Below are positions 36,831 to 45,151 of a stretch of DNA of 64,000 nucleotides, piece by piece (positions within the stretch are counted from its first letter, which is position 1; each line of letters starts with the position of its first letter). The notes under the pieces were generated by a model that ran no database searches, was not told where the DNA came from, and worked only from the letters and a program-made list of their open reading frames with translations. Made by a program: the position numbers and the translations under genes. The stretch covers positions 203,244-267,243 of the forward strand of contig NZ_GL877879.1 of assembly GCF_000194155.1 (NCBI RefSeq), written 5' to 3'. The DNA is from Saccharopolyspora spinosa NRRL 18395. Lineage in GTDB: Bacteria > Actinomycetota > Actinomycetes > Mycobacteriales > Pseudonocardiaceae.

Positions 36831-38543
36831 ATGATTCGTCATTCCCGGTCGTTGCGGCGACTTGCCGTTTCGGCTGTCGCAGTTTGCGCCGCCGTCGGTC
36901 TCGGCGCGGTGCCTGCCGCCGCCGATCCCGCCATCACCAACATCCGGCTGCTCAGCTTCAACGACCTGCACGGCAACCTGGAGCCGCCGACCGGGTCGTC
37001 CGGGAAGGTCACGCTGGCCGACGGCAACACCGTCGACGCTGGTGGCGCCGCCTACCTCGCCGCCCACCTGAAGAACCTGCGCGGCCAGGTGAAGAACTCG
37101 ATGGTGCTTAGCACCGGCGACAACATCGGCGCATCGCCGCTGTCTTCGGCGCTGTTCCACGACGAGCCGACCATCGACGTGCTGAACACGATGGGCATCA
37201 CGGCTTCCGTCGTGGGCAACCACGAGCTCGACGAGGGCTACAACGAGCTGAAGCGCATCCAGAACGGCGGCTGCCACCCCGTCGACGGGTGCCAGTTCCA
37301 GCCGAAGTACAACGGTGCGAACTTCCCCTTCCTCTCAGCGAACCTGACCGCCGAGCAGACCGGTCAGCCGGCTTTCAAGCCCTACACCATCAGCAACATG
37401 AATGGCATTCCCGTCGGCGTCATCGGCGCGACGCTTGAGGATCTGCCGACTCTGGTGGCCCCGGACGGGATCAAGGGGCTGAAGGTCGGCCCGGAGATCG
37501 ACGCGATCAACCGCTACGCCGACGAACTGGACCGCCACGGCGTCAAGGCCATCGTGGTGTCGATGCACCAGGGCGACAACACCGAAGGCGGCGGACCGGA
37601 CGACTGCCGCACGACCCCCGGCCCGGCCCGGCGGATCGCCGAGCAGATCTCGCCCAAGGTGGACGCGGTCTTCACCGCGCACAGCCACCAGCAGTACGTG
37701 TGCAGCGTCACCGACCCGGCCGGTCAGCCCCGGCCGATGATCCAGGGCTCGTCGTTCGGCCGGATTATTTCCACTCTGGACGTTCAGGTGGACCGGCGCA
37801 CCAAGGACATCGTTCGGTCCACCATCAAGGCGCAGAACCACATCGTGACGCGGGACATTCCGGGCGACCGGCAGGTGCAGACGCTAGTCGACCAGGCCGT
37901 GGAGAAGTCGAAGCCGATCGGGGACCGGCAGGTGGGCACGATCGGCGCGGAGATCACGAGGGCCGCCGCGCCGTCCGGTGAATCGCCGCTGGGCAATCTG
38001 ATCGCGGATGCGCAGCTGGCGGCCACCAGGTCCGCCGGTGCCCAGATCGCCCTGATGAACCCGGGTGGCGTCCGCGACGACCTGAAGTACCCGTCCTCGC
38101 CTGCCGGGGACGGCAACGGCGTGGTGACCTACGGCGAGGCCTACACCGTGCAGCCGTTCGCCAACATCATGCAGACGATCACCCTGAGCGGTGTGCAGCT
38201 CAAGGCCGTGCTGGAGCAGCAGTGGCAGCCGAAGCCGGACGGCAGCGTCCAGGTGCGGGTGCTCCAGCCGTCCTCGACCCTGCACTACACCTGGTCGGAG
38301 TCCGCGCCGATCGGATCGAAGATCTCCGGCATCACGATCGACGGCCAAGCGGTGCAGCCGGACGCGACCTACCGGGTCAGCGCGAACAACTTCCTCGCCG
38401 CAGGCGGGGACGGGTTCAGCGCGTTGACCGGCGGCACCGAGCTGACCGGCGGCCCGATCGACCTGGACGCGTTCAACGAGTACCTGAGCGCGAACCCCGG
38501 CATCGCCCCACCGGCGACCGACCGGATCACGCGCATCGGCTGA
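36831..38543 (+). CDS. Secreted 5'-nucleotidase family metallophosphatase
   Basis: A 570-residue enzyme starting at ATG 36831 after GGAGGA. A Sec-type signal peptide (IRHSRSLRRLAVSAVAVCAA ... PAAADPA) has a likely cleavage after AAA near residue 37. The calcineurin-like domain shows LLSFNDLHGNLEP, STGDNIGASPL, VVGNHELDEGY and FTAHSHQQYVC, giving all metal-ligand motifs in order. The C-terminal nucleotide-binding domain has LMNPGGVRDDL and ANNFLAAGGDGF. It dephosphorylates extracellular nucleotides for nucleoside and phosphate recovery. Family length and domains are complete. Confidence 0.93.
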   Translation: MIRHSRSLRRLAVSAVAVCAAVGLGAVPAAADPAITNIRLLSFNDLHGNLEPPTGSSGKVTLADGNTVDAGGAAYLAAHLKNLRGQVKNSMVLSTGDNIGASPLSSALFHDEPTIDVLNTMGITASVVGNHELDEGYNELKRIQNGGCHPVDGCQFQPKYNGANFPFLSANLTAEQTGQPAFKPYTISNMNGIPVGVIGATLEDLPTLVAPDGIKGLKVGPEIDAINRYADELDRHGVKAIVVSMHQGDNTEGGGPDDCRTTPGPARRIAEQISPKVDAVFTAHSHQQYVCSVTDPAGQPRPMIQGSSFGRIISTLDVQVDRRTKDIVRSTIKAQNHIVTRDIPGDRQVQTLVDQAVEKSKPIGDRQVGTIGAEITRAAAPSGESPLGNLIADAQLAATRSAGAQIALMNPGGVRDDLKYPSSPAGDGNGVVTYGEAYTVQPFANIMQTITLSGVQLKAVLEQQWQPKPDGSVQVRVLQPSSTLHYTWSESAPIGSKISGITIDGQAVQPDATYRVSANNFLAAGGDGFSALTGGTELTGGPIDLDAFNEYLSANPGIAPPATDRITRIG

Positions 38544-38561
38544 CCTCGCACGCCGACTGAA

Positions 38562-38597
38562 GGGCGCCTTCTTCCTGGCCACAGGAGGGAGGCGCCC
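38562..38597 (+). terminator. Terminator after the 5'-nucleotidase gene
   Basis: GGGCGCCT (38562-38569) pairs with AGGCGCCC (38590-38597) and TCCTG with CAGGA inside it, 18 nt after the stop. The rest of the 406-nt gap 38544-38949 shows no gene, only the tandem repeat at 38822-38886. Confidence 0.65.
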
Positions 38598-38821
38598 GTT
38601 GCTTCGCATGTCATGAGTCAAGAAGTCGGCAGAGTTTGATCTTGCCCGGGCCGGGATTCTCCATCTTTGGAGGGGCTCCTCGTCGTTTTCGCGTGAGCGT
38701 GGGTAGGCGACCGGAGGTAGGCCTGGCGCTCGTGGCCCATCGGCTCTCGGGAGCCGAGTACCGCATGGCGTGGCAAGGCGGTGGAACGTACACGTAGAGC
38801 GATCCAATCGCTGCGAGCCTC

Positions 38822-38886
38822 TCGTTCGATTCGTTCGATTCGTTCGATTCGTTCGATAAGCTCGGTTCGCTCGGTTCGCTCGGTTT
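38822..38886. repeat. Short tandem repeats of TTCGATTCG and CGGTTCGCT units
   Basis: TTCGATTCGT is repeated about four times and is followed by three CTCGGTTCG units, all upstream of the FGGY kinase start. Such a simple repeat could vary in copy number by slippage. It lies in the probable promoter region of the kinase gene. Confidence 0.75.
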
Positions 38887-38949
38887 GCGGCCACGCGGGG
38901 CCTCGACGTGAGGGGCCTGCCTACGGCATCCGGCGGATACGTTGGCGGT

Positions 38950-40425
38950 ATGAGTCATCCTCCGGTCGTCCTCGGAATCGATCTCGGCACCACCGCGACG
39001 AAGGTCGTCGCGGCGGGCAGCGACGCTCACGTGCTGCACCAGACCGAGCGCCGGTATCCGCTGCGCACCGAGGCGCCCGGCGAGGCGACGCAGAACGCCG
39101 TCCAGGTCCGGGACGCGGCGATCGAGGCGTTGGCCGAGTGCGTGGCTTGGGCGAAGGAACACGACCACCCGGTCGCGGCGCTGTCGTTCAGCACCTCGAT
39201 GCACACCCTGGTCGGGCTCGACTCGGCCGGTGCTCCGGCCACGCGGTCGTTCAACTGGGCCGACACCCAGGCCGCAGAGGTTGCGGCGCGGCTGAGGTCC
39301 GAGGGGGACGCGGCAGCGGCCCTGCACCGGGCTACCGGGACGCCCGTGCACACGCAGTCGGTCATGGTGAAGCTGGCTTGGTTGACCGGGAGCCGCCCCG
39401 ACCTGACCCGTGACGTGGTGCGGTGGTGCGCGCTGAAGGACTTCGTCGTCGCCGACTTCGTGGGCGGGTTCGTCACCGAGTACTCGCTGAGTTCGGGCAG
39501 CGGCCTGCAGGACATGGCGACGCTGCAGTGGCACGAGCCGGCGCTGGAGGTCGCGGGCATCCGGGCCGACCAGCTGCCGGAGATCCACGCGCCGACCGAC
39601 GCGATGCCACTGAAACCGCAGGTCGCCAAAGCTGTCGGGCTGCCCGACGGGCTGCCGGTGGTGCTCGGCGGCGGGGACGGTCCGCTGGCCAACCTCGGCG
39701 TCGGGGCGGTCAGCTCCGGTGTCGCCGCGCTGTCGCTCGGCACCAGCGGGGCGCTGCGGGTGACCCGCGATCGGCCGGGCGTCGACGACAGGTGCCGGAC
39801 GTTCAGCTACGCGATGGGTGACGGGCTCTGGGTGATCGGCGGTGCCGTGAGCAACGGCGCGGTGGTCGCGCAGTGGGCCGCGGAGTCCTTCGGGGTCGAC
39901 GTCGCGGACCTGCTCGACGAGGCGGCTGCGGTGCCAGCGGGGGCGAACGGGTTGATGGCCCTGCCGTACCTGCTCGGCGAGCGGGCCCCGTGGTGGGAGC
40001 CGGGTCTGACGGGCTCGTTCGTGGGGTTGCGGCACTCGCACGGCCGGGCCGAGATGACCCGCGCCCTGGTCGAGGGCGTCGCACAGCAGCTCGCGCTGGT
40101 GCGGGACGCGGTGGCCGATTCCGGGGCAGAGGTGCGCGCGGTGCGGGTCACCGGCGGCGGGTTCCGCAGCAGGGTGTGGGCGGACGCGATCGCTGCGGCG
40201 CTCGACCTCGACCTGGAGCTGGCCGAGGGCAGCGGCGGGTCCGGGCTCGGCGCGGTGCTGCTGGCGTGGCGGGCGCTCGGTGAGTTCGACTCGTTGGAGC
40301 GCGCCGCCGAGTTGGTGACTCCTGAGAACAAGGTCTCACCGGATCCGGCGGCGGCCCGGGAGATGGCCCGCCGTCGCCCCCTGACCGAGCAGCTCCACGC
40401 GACGCTGCGCGACCTGGAGCTCTGA
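38950..40425 (+). CDS. FGGY family carbohydrate kinase (gluconokinase-like)
   Basis: A 491-residue kinase. The phosphate-1 motif VVLGIDLGTTATKVVAAGSD is at the N-terminus, GLPVVLGGGDGPLANLGVGA and VAALSLGTSGALRVT form the central ATPase part, and MALPYLLGERAPWWEPGLTG with VRVTGGGFRSRVWADAIAAA the C-terminal signature. The Asn-Trp-Ala-Asp (NWADTQAA) segment and overall similarity suggest gluconate or another sugar acid/pentulose as substrate, but the sugar is uncertain. No sugar transporter is adjacent. Confidence 0.88.
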   Translation: MSHPPVVLGIDLGTTATKVVAAGSDAHVLHQTERRYPLRTEAPGEATQNAVQVRDAAIEALAECVAWAKEHDHPVAALSFSTSMHTLVGLDSAGAPATRSFNWADTQAAEVAARLRSEGDAAAALHRATGTPVHTQSVMVKLAWLTGSRPDLTRDVVRWCALKDFVVADFVGGFVTEYSLSSGSGLQDMATLQWHEPALEVAGIRADQLPEIHAPTDAMPLKPQVAKAVGLPDGLPVVLGGGDGPLANLGVGAVSSGVAALSLGTSGALRVTRDRPGVDDRCRTFSYAMGDGLWVIGGAVSNGAVVAQWAAESFGVDVADLLDEAAAVPAGANGLMALPYLLGERAPWWEPGLTGSFVGLRHSHGRAEMTRALVEGVAQQLALVRDAVADSGAEVRAVRVTGGGFRSRVWADAIAAALDLDLELAEGSGGSGLGAVLLAWRALGEFDSLERAAELVTPENKVSPDPAAAREMARRRPLTEQLHATLRDLEL

Positions 40426-40518
40426 ACCGACGCCGGCCAGGCGCGTCCGAGCGGTTGGGTCAATTGGTCGCAGCGGGCGAACCAGATGCAGCAATCCGAT
40501 GCTTCATTCGGGCCTTTG

Positions 40519-40532
40519 TTGGTTCATACCAA
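40519..40532. promoter_or_regulatory. Inverted repeat before the Fur gene, autoregulatory site candidate
   Basis: TTGGTTCATACCAA (TTGGT-N4-ACCAA) lies in an AT-rich strip 30 nt before the Fur-family start, close to TTTTTTGGGGTGGCATACTG. Fur-family genes in actinobacteria are usually autoregulated through such sites. Confidence 0.45.
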
Positions 40533-40561
40533 TTTTTTGGGGTGGCATACTGGTTCTCGCT

Positions 40562-41095
40562 ATGACCCACAGCGCGACCAATGGCGACCACGCCACCAGC
40601 GCGGACGACCCGCGCAAACGGCTGCGCGCCGCCGGACTGCGGGTCACCAAACCACGTCTTGCCGTGCTGCAGTGGCTGGCGGGTCACCCGCACGCGACGG
40701 CCGACCAGGTGGCGACTGCGGTGCGTCGGCAGCTGGGTTCGGTGTCCACACAGGCCGTGTACGACGTGCTGAACGCGTGCCGCAACGCCGGGCTGCTGCG
40801 ACGGATCGAGCCCGCTGGCCACTCGGCGCGCTTCGAAACCCGGACCGCCGACAACCACCACCACCTGGTGTGCCGCAGGTGCGGTCGAACCGAGGATGTG
40901 GACTGCGTCCACGGCGCGGCCCCATGCCTGACGCCATCATCGACGTCGGGCTACGACGTCGACGAAGCGGAAGTCGTGTTCTGGGGCTATTGCCCCAACT
41001 GCCGATCCTTAGCAACCGAGCTGCCTCAACCGGTCCCGCAGGAGTCCTCCGCGGAACAACCCGCGAGCATTACTAGGCGTTATAGCGGCTTTTGA
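40562..41095 (+). CDS. Fur family transcriptional regulator (FurA/CatR-like)
   Basis: A 177-residue metal- or peroxide-responsive repressor. The winged helix is AAGLRVTKPRLAVLQWLAGH with VSTQAVYDVLNACRNAGLLR; the metal region has TADNHHHLVCRRCGRTEDVD and CVHGAAPC, then GYDVDEAEVVFWGYCPNCRS. These are FurA/CatR-type features; such genes usually precede a catalase gene (katG or catA), but here no catalase follows, only repeats and the dynamin locus. The C-terminal tail of about 25 residues is unusual in length. Confidence 0.9.
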   Translation: MTHSATNGDHATSADDPRKRLRAAGLRVTKPRLAVLQWLAGHPHATADQVATAVRRQLGSVSTQAVYDVLNACRNAGLLRRIEPAGHSARFETRTADNHHHLVCRRCGRTEDVDCVHGAAPCLTPSSTSGYDVDEAEVVFWGYCPNCRSLATELPQPVPQESSAEQPASITRRYSGF

Positions 41096-41213
41096 GAATG
41101 TCGCGGTACAGCGTTGTGGTGAGTTCGCTCGTGCCTCTGAAGCGCCAAGGCTATCCACATGCCCTAGAGCTTCCGGGGCGCCCGAACTCTCCGGGGCAAT
41201 CCTGGCAAGGCGC

Positions 41214-41384
41214 GGGTGAACGGACCGCTTGTTGCGTCTATTGAGGTGAACGGACCGTTCGCTTCACACCAGCAACCCGACGATCGAGGTTGCGTGGGTG
41301 AGGTGAACGGACCGTTTGTGACATCTACCGGAGTAAACCGGCCGTTCGCGTCACACCAGCAACCCGACGATCGAGATTGGGTGG
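41214..41384. repeat. Two tandem ~85-nt units each containing a GAACGGACCGTTC hairpin
   Basis: Each unit has a hairpin arm (GGTGAACGGACCG...) and its partner (CCGTTCGC-TCACACC), followed by AGCAACCCGACGATCGAG. Unit 1 runs about 41214-41297, unit 2 about 41298-41384. They fill the 352-nt gap between the Fur gene and the iniC-like gene, in which no gene is seen. As both flanking genes converge here, the hairpins may terminate both transcripts. Confidence 0.75.
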
Positions 41385-41447
41385 CGGGCGACGTGGGCGT
41401 CTTCGTTTCCGCTCGACATGTCAACTCCTCCTAGGTAGCGGATCCCC

Positions 41448-43268
41448 TCAGTCGCGCGCGTGGGCGCCCGAGGCGTTCTGGGGCGGATGCGGGCGCTGCG
41501 CGGTCCGGTGGCCCTGCTGGTGCTGCGGACCTTGCTGCTGGTGCTGCGAGTCCTGCTGGTGGCGCTGCGAGTCCTGCTGGTGGCGCTGCGGACCTTGCTG
41601 GTGGCGCTGCGAGTCCTGCTGGTGGCGCTGCGGACCTTGCTGGTGGCGCTGCGAGTCCTGCTGGTGGCGCTGCGGACCTTGCTGGTGGCGCTGCGAGTCC
41701 TGCTGGTGGCGCTGCGGACCTTGCTGGTGGCGCTGCGAGTCCTGCTGGTGTTGCTGCGAGTCCTGCTGGTGTTGTGGGTTCGGTTGGCGCTGCGGCGTTT
41801 GCTGCTGCGGGCCGTGGACCTGGTGGATGATCAGGCGTTCGCAGCTGCGCAGGACCGTGCGGACCGCTTCGCGGTGCTGCCGGTCGTGTAGCGGGTTCAC
41901 CGACTGCTCCCGCCAGCGCGCCAACGCTGCCGCCGACTCGTCGGCCAGGTCCACCGCCAACGCCGTCTCGTCCCGGCCGAGCCGCGCGTACGGCGCATTG
42001 CCGAACGCTCCCAGCAGCCGCTTCGCTTCCGCCTGGAGCGGACGGGCGAATCGCACCTGGCCGGAATCCATCGCCGACAGCAGCCGCAGCTCGTTCCACT
42101 CGTGCGCGTTTGCCAGCAGCCGCTCGAACTCGCCGCGCAACTGCTGCACGCCGGGCCGGGGATTGGCGCGCGACACCATGTCGACGGCCAGCAATGCCGA
42201 TCGCGCCCGCAATGCGTCCTGCCGCTCCACGAACTGCTGGTGCACGGTTTCCTGCAGCAGGTTCAAACCGCTTTCGTCGAGTAGTGCGGCCTGCAGCTTC
42301 TTCCGCTCCGTCACGCCGCTGCGCATCAACGTCAGTGCCCGCTCGATGCCGTAATGCCCGAACCGTTCGAGCAGCCGCTGCCGGACGGGGCCCGGCGTCG
42401 ATTCCATGCCGCTGTTGATGAACCGGTCCGCCGACAGCATCAGCTCGTCCTGGTCGTTCTGGGATAGCCGGGAAAGGTTGCCCAGCGCCAGGAAGTTCTC
42501 GTCGGTCATCGTCGCGACGGCCTGCCCGAGCAGCCCGATGACCGGGATGAGGTGCTGCGCGAAAGACCGCAGCGTGGGGTCGTTGCGGTAGCGCTCGGCG
42601 ATTCGCTCGGCCGCTTGCAGCGCTTCCGGTCCGCCGCTGCCGGTCTCGTCGGCGCGCGAGAACGCGACGATCGTGTTGATCGGCGCGCACCGGGCCGTCT
42701 GTAATTCGTTGACGGACTGCAGGAATTGCAGGTCGGCCTGCCGCGGGTACCGCGTCAGGTACAGCACCGCGTCGGCTTCGGACAGGATCTGCGCGAGCGC
42801 CGACCGCCCGGTCTCCTGCACCGCCGCGGACGCGACGCCGGGCGTCTCGATCAGCGTGATGGCCTGCAGGCCCGGCGTCGGTGACTCGATGACCAGCCGG
42901 GCCACCTCGTCCGGCCGCCAGTGCTGCAGGTCGCGAATAATCCCGGCGTCCAAAGTGGACACAGGAACGTTCTGCACCGCGCCGTGCGGGGTGTGCACCA
43001 GGATCTTCGGTTCCGGCCCGTACTGGTAGAAGGTGTTGACCTGGGTGCGTTCCTCGGCATCGGTGGGCGCGAGCTCCGCACCGACCAGCGCGTTGATCAG
43101 CGTGGACTTGCCCGCCTTCACCCGTCCGCCGACGGCGATGCGCAGCGGCTGGTCGAGCCGTTCCAGCCGGCCGCGCAGCCACGTCGAGGTGCGCGGATCG
43201 TCCCGGTAGAACGTCATGGTGCGGATCAGCAGCGCTCGCGCGCGATCCAGCAGGGCATCGCCGCTCAT
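41448..43268 (-). CDS. Dynamin-like GTPase, IniC-type, with His/Gln-rich repeat tail
   Basis: A 606-residue protein whose ATG overlaps the stop of the IniA-like gene (ATGA). The GTPase domain has the P-loop GGRVKAGKSTLINALVGAEL (about residues 47-66), LIETPGVAS as the DTPG-like motif and TIVAFSRADE at the NKxD position. A helical stalk-like region follows. The last ~115 residues are Q/H-rich heptads alternating RHQQGPQ and RHQQDSQ, which is not part of mycobacterial IniC. Mycobacterial IniA is a membrane-acting dynamin-like protein; a paired membrane-remodelling role is inferred. The long open frame upstream of 43268 is a shadow. Confidence 0.88.
   Translation of the reverse strand: MSGDALLDRARALLIRTMTFYRDDPRTSTWLRGRLERLDQPLRIAVGGRVKAGKSTLINALVGAELAPTDAEERTQVNTFYQYGPEPKILVHTPHGAVQNVPVSTLDAGIIRDLQHWRPDEVARLVIESPTPGLQAITLIETPGVASAAVQETGRSALAQILSEADAVLYLTRYPRQADLQFLQSVNELQTARCAPINTIVAFSRADETGSGGPEALQAAERIAERYRNDPTLRSFAQHLIPVIGLLGQAVATMTDENFLALGNLSRLSQNDQDELMLSADRFINSGMESTPGPVRQRLLERFGHYGIERALTLMRSGVTERKKLQAALLDESGLNLLQETVHQQFVERQDALRARSALLAVDMVSRANPRPGVQQLRGEFERLLANAHEWNELRLLSAMDSGQVRFARPLQAEAKRLLGAFGNAPYARLGRDETALAVDLADESAAALARWREQSVNPLHDRQHREAVRTVLRSCERLIIHQVHGPQQQTPQRQPNPQHQQDSQQHQQDSQRHQQGPQRHQQDSQRHQQGPQRHQQDSQRHQQGPQRHQQDSQRHQQGPQRHQQDSQRHQQDSQHQQQGPQHQQGHRTAQRPHPPQNASGAHARD
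41516..41775 (-). repeat. 21-nt coding tandem repeat in the iniC-like 3' end
   Basis: About twelve 21-nt units, in two alternating forms that make a 42-nt higher-order period, encode the RHQQGPQ/RHQQDSQ heptads. The near identity of units indicates recent expansion, so copy number may vary between strains. Confidence 0.9.
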
Positions 43269-45064
43269 GCCGCGGTGATCCGGTTCTGGGTCAGCATCGT
43301 GGCGCGCCGCTGCAGCACCGCGATCTCCTCCAGCTTCTGCCGGATGTCCCTGGCCCGCTGGTCGCGGTCGACCGCGCTGCGCTCCGCAGATCGCTTGATT
43401 TTCTGGATGGCCCGGCTGATTTCCATCTGGGCATCCTCGGTGATGCCCGTGTAGTGCGTGTGCAGGCCCCGGTGAACCCCGCGGATGGCGTCCTTGGCCT
43501 CCTTGTTCACGTGGAAGACGACCTGCTGCACGACGCTCTTGGCTTCGACCTGGCGGCGGCGAAGCCGCGTGTCCTTGTCCTCGCCGAGGCTCTTGAGGCC
43601 CAGCAGCACGCCCGCCGAGATGGATACCACGTTGATCAGGCCCAGGCCGAACACCGCCGTGGTGAACATGCCGAACATCAGCACCCCGCCGTAGGACCCG
43701 CGCAAGCCGGTGAGGAACTGGTCGAAGCGCTTGTACTCGGAGCCGGGTGGCAGCTTCGGCTCGGGCACCTCGTCCAGCGGGTCCGGCCGGGTGAGCCGCA
43801 CCAGCTCGGGGATGGCCCCGCCGTGCTCGGCCAGCATCTCGTCGGCGACGTGCTCGGCTAGCTTGGCCTGGCGCAGCTCCATCCACTCGAAGGTTTCGAC
43901 GATCGCGTCGGTGAGCCGGGCGGAGAGCCAGTCCAGGAATTCATCCCAGACCTCGATGGGATCCGCGGTCTCGAAGGCCTCGTTGACCTGGTGCAGCACC
44001 GCCCAGCTGCGTTCCCGGAAGTCGAACTCGATGTCGGTGAACAGCTCGGAGATGCCGTCGTTGAGCGCCTTCTGCCAGCGGCTTGAGACGCGCCGGAGGT
44101 CTTCGGCGCGGCGCTGCGCATTTTCCAGCTCGACCAGGGTTTCCGCTGCGGTGCGCGGGTTCTGCGCCGCGAGTTCGGTGCGCAGCGCGTCGTTGATCTG
44201 GGTGAGCGCCTCGGTGACGTTGTGCGCCACTAGGCGCCGGGTCAGGTTCTCGTGCTTGCCGGCCATTTCCTTGAGGAATTCCAGCAGCGGCGGGAACCCG
44301 GATTCGGCGTTGAGGTTGGTGTTCTTGGCCTGCATCGCGCGCATCCGGATGTTGGCCGAAACCGGGAAAATCTTGGCCGCTATACCTGCGTTGTCCAGGT
44401 GTTTCCGGTTGACCTCGAGGACTTTCCGCCAGTGCGGGGTCCGGTCGATCTTCGGCAGCACGAGCGCGACGTTCGGGCACAACGCGGTGGCCTGCTTGAG
44501 GAATGCCAGCTCGTTGGTGGTGAGTTCCTGGGTGGCGTCGGAGACCATCAGGAGCGCGTCGGCTTCTGCGACCACGGAGAGCGTGGTGGAGGTCAGCGAC
44601 GAGGACACGCTGCCGACGCCGGGGGTGTCCATCAGTGCGAGGCCGTTCTGCAACACGGCGCGGGGGATGCCGATCTCGCTGCGGGTGACCGGGCGGCCGT
44701 GTGCGAGGGCGCGTTCCAGCTGCTCGTTGACCTGCTCGATGGGGACCGGAACACGATCCAGGGCGGCCGGGCCCTGCGCCGGCTCGTGCTCGATGAGCAG
44801 GGCGCTCGGTTCGTCGGAGTGCCGGACGAGGGTGGGCACGACGGTGGTGACGTCGTCGCCGGAGGCGCACACGGGCGCGTTCACGATCGCGTTGACCAGG
44901 GCGCTCTTGCCCTGCTTCGACTCGCCGACGACCAGCACGAGCTGCGTCGGGTCGAGCACGCGGGTGCGGATTTGCCGCAGTCGACCATGCAGATCGGCGC
45001 GTTGCTGCTCGGCACATTCCGCAGTCGCGCGATCGATCAGTTCTACCAACGCCGTCTCGATCAC
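43265..45064 (-). CDS. Dynamin-like GTPase, IniA-type
   Basis: A 599-residue dynamin-family protein from GTG 45064. The P-loop is LVVGESKQGKSALVNAIV (about residues 43-60), the switch LALMDTPGVGSVSS, and VALVLPKIDR is at the NKxD position. After a helical stalk there is a hydrophobic stretch GGVLMFGMFTTAVFGLGLIN then VVSISAGVLLGL (about 450-485), a candidate membrane-binding paddle or hairpin, and a C-terminal coiled coil (EISRAIQKIKRSAERSAVDR). Layout and pairing match mycobacterial IniA/IniC. The normal upstream region is interrupted by an ISL3 element ending 88 nt before the start. Confidence 0.88.
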   Translation of the reverse strand: MIETALVELIDRATAECAEQQRADLHGRLRQIRTRVLDPTQLVLVVGESKQGKSALVNAIVNAPVCASGDDVTTVVPTLVRHSDEPSALLIEHEPAQGPAALDRVPVPIEQVNEQLERALAHGRPVTRSEIGIPRAVLQNGLALMDTPGVGSVSSSLTSTTLSVVAEADALLMVSDATQELTTNELAFLKQATALCPNVALVLPKIDRTPHWRKVLEVNRKHLDNAGIAAKIFPVSANIRMRAMQAKNTNLNAESGFPPLLEFLKEMAGKHENLTRRLVAHNVTEALTQINDALRTELAAQNPRTAAETLVELENAQRRAEDLRRVSSRWQKALNDGISELFTDIEFDFRERSWAVLHQVNEAFETADPIEVWDEFLDWLSARLTDAIVETFEWMELRQAKLAEHVADEMLAEHGGAIPELVRLTRPDPLDEVPEPKLPPGSEYKRFDQFLTGLRGSYGGVLMFGMFTTAVFGLGLINVVSISAGVLLGLKSLGEDKDTRLRRRQVEAKSVVQQVVFHVNKEAKDAIRGVHRGLHTHYTGITEDAQMEISRAIQKIKRSAERSAVDRDQRARDIRQKLEEIAVLQRRATMLTQNRITAA

Positions 45065-45151
45065 GGCGTCGATTGTGGCGTGCCGCAGCGATTAGAGAAA
45101 CCCAAACGGCTGAACTCACATCGCCGACGGGTCCGGGGAGTGCAAAAAGGC

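Noticed and set aside
41500..41790. Regular short repeats resembling a CRISPR array
   Set aside because: The repeats are contiguous 21-nt coding units without unique spacers and translate to heptads in frame with the iniC-like GTPase.
41448..43886. Extended 812-residue frame for the IniC-like protein
   Set aside because: The part upstream of 43268 is antiparallel-free low-complexity translation of the iniA-like gene in another frame; the ATG overlapping the iniA stop starts the conserved GTPase.
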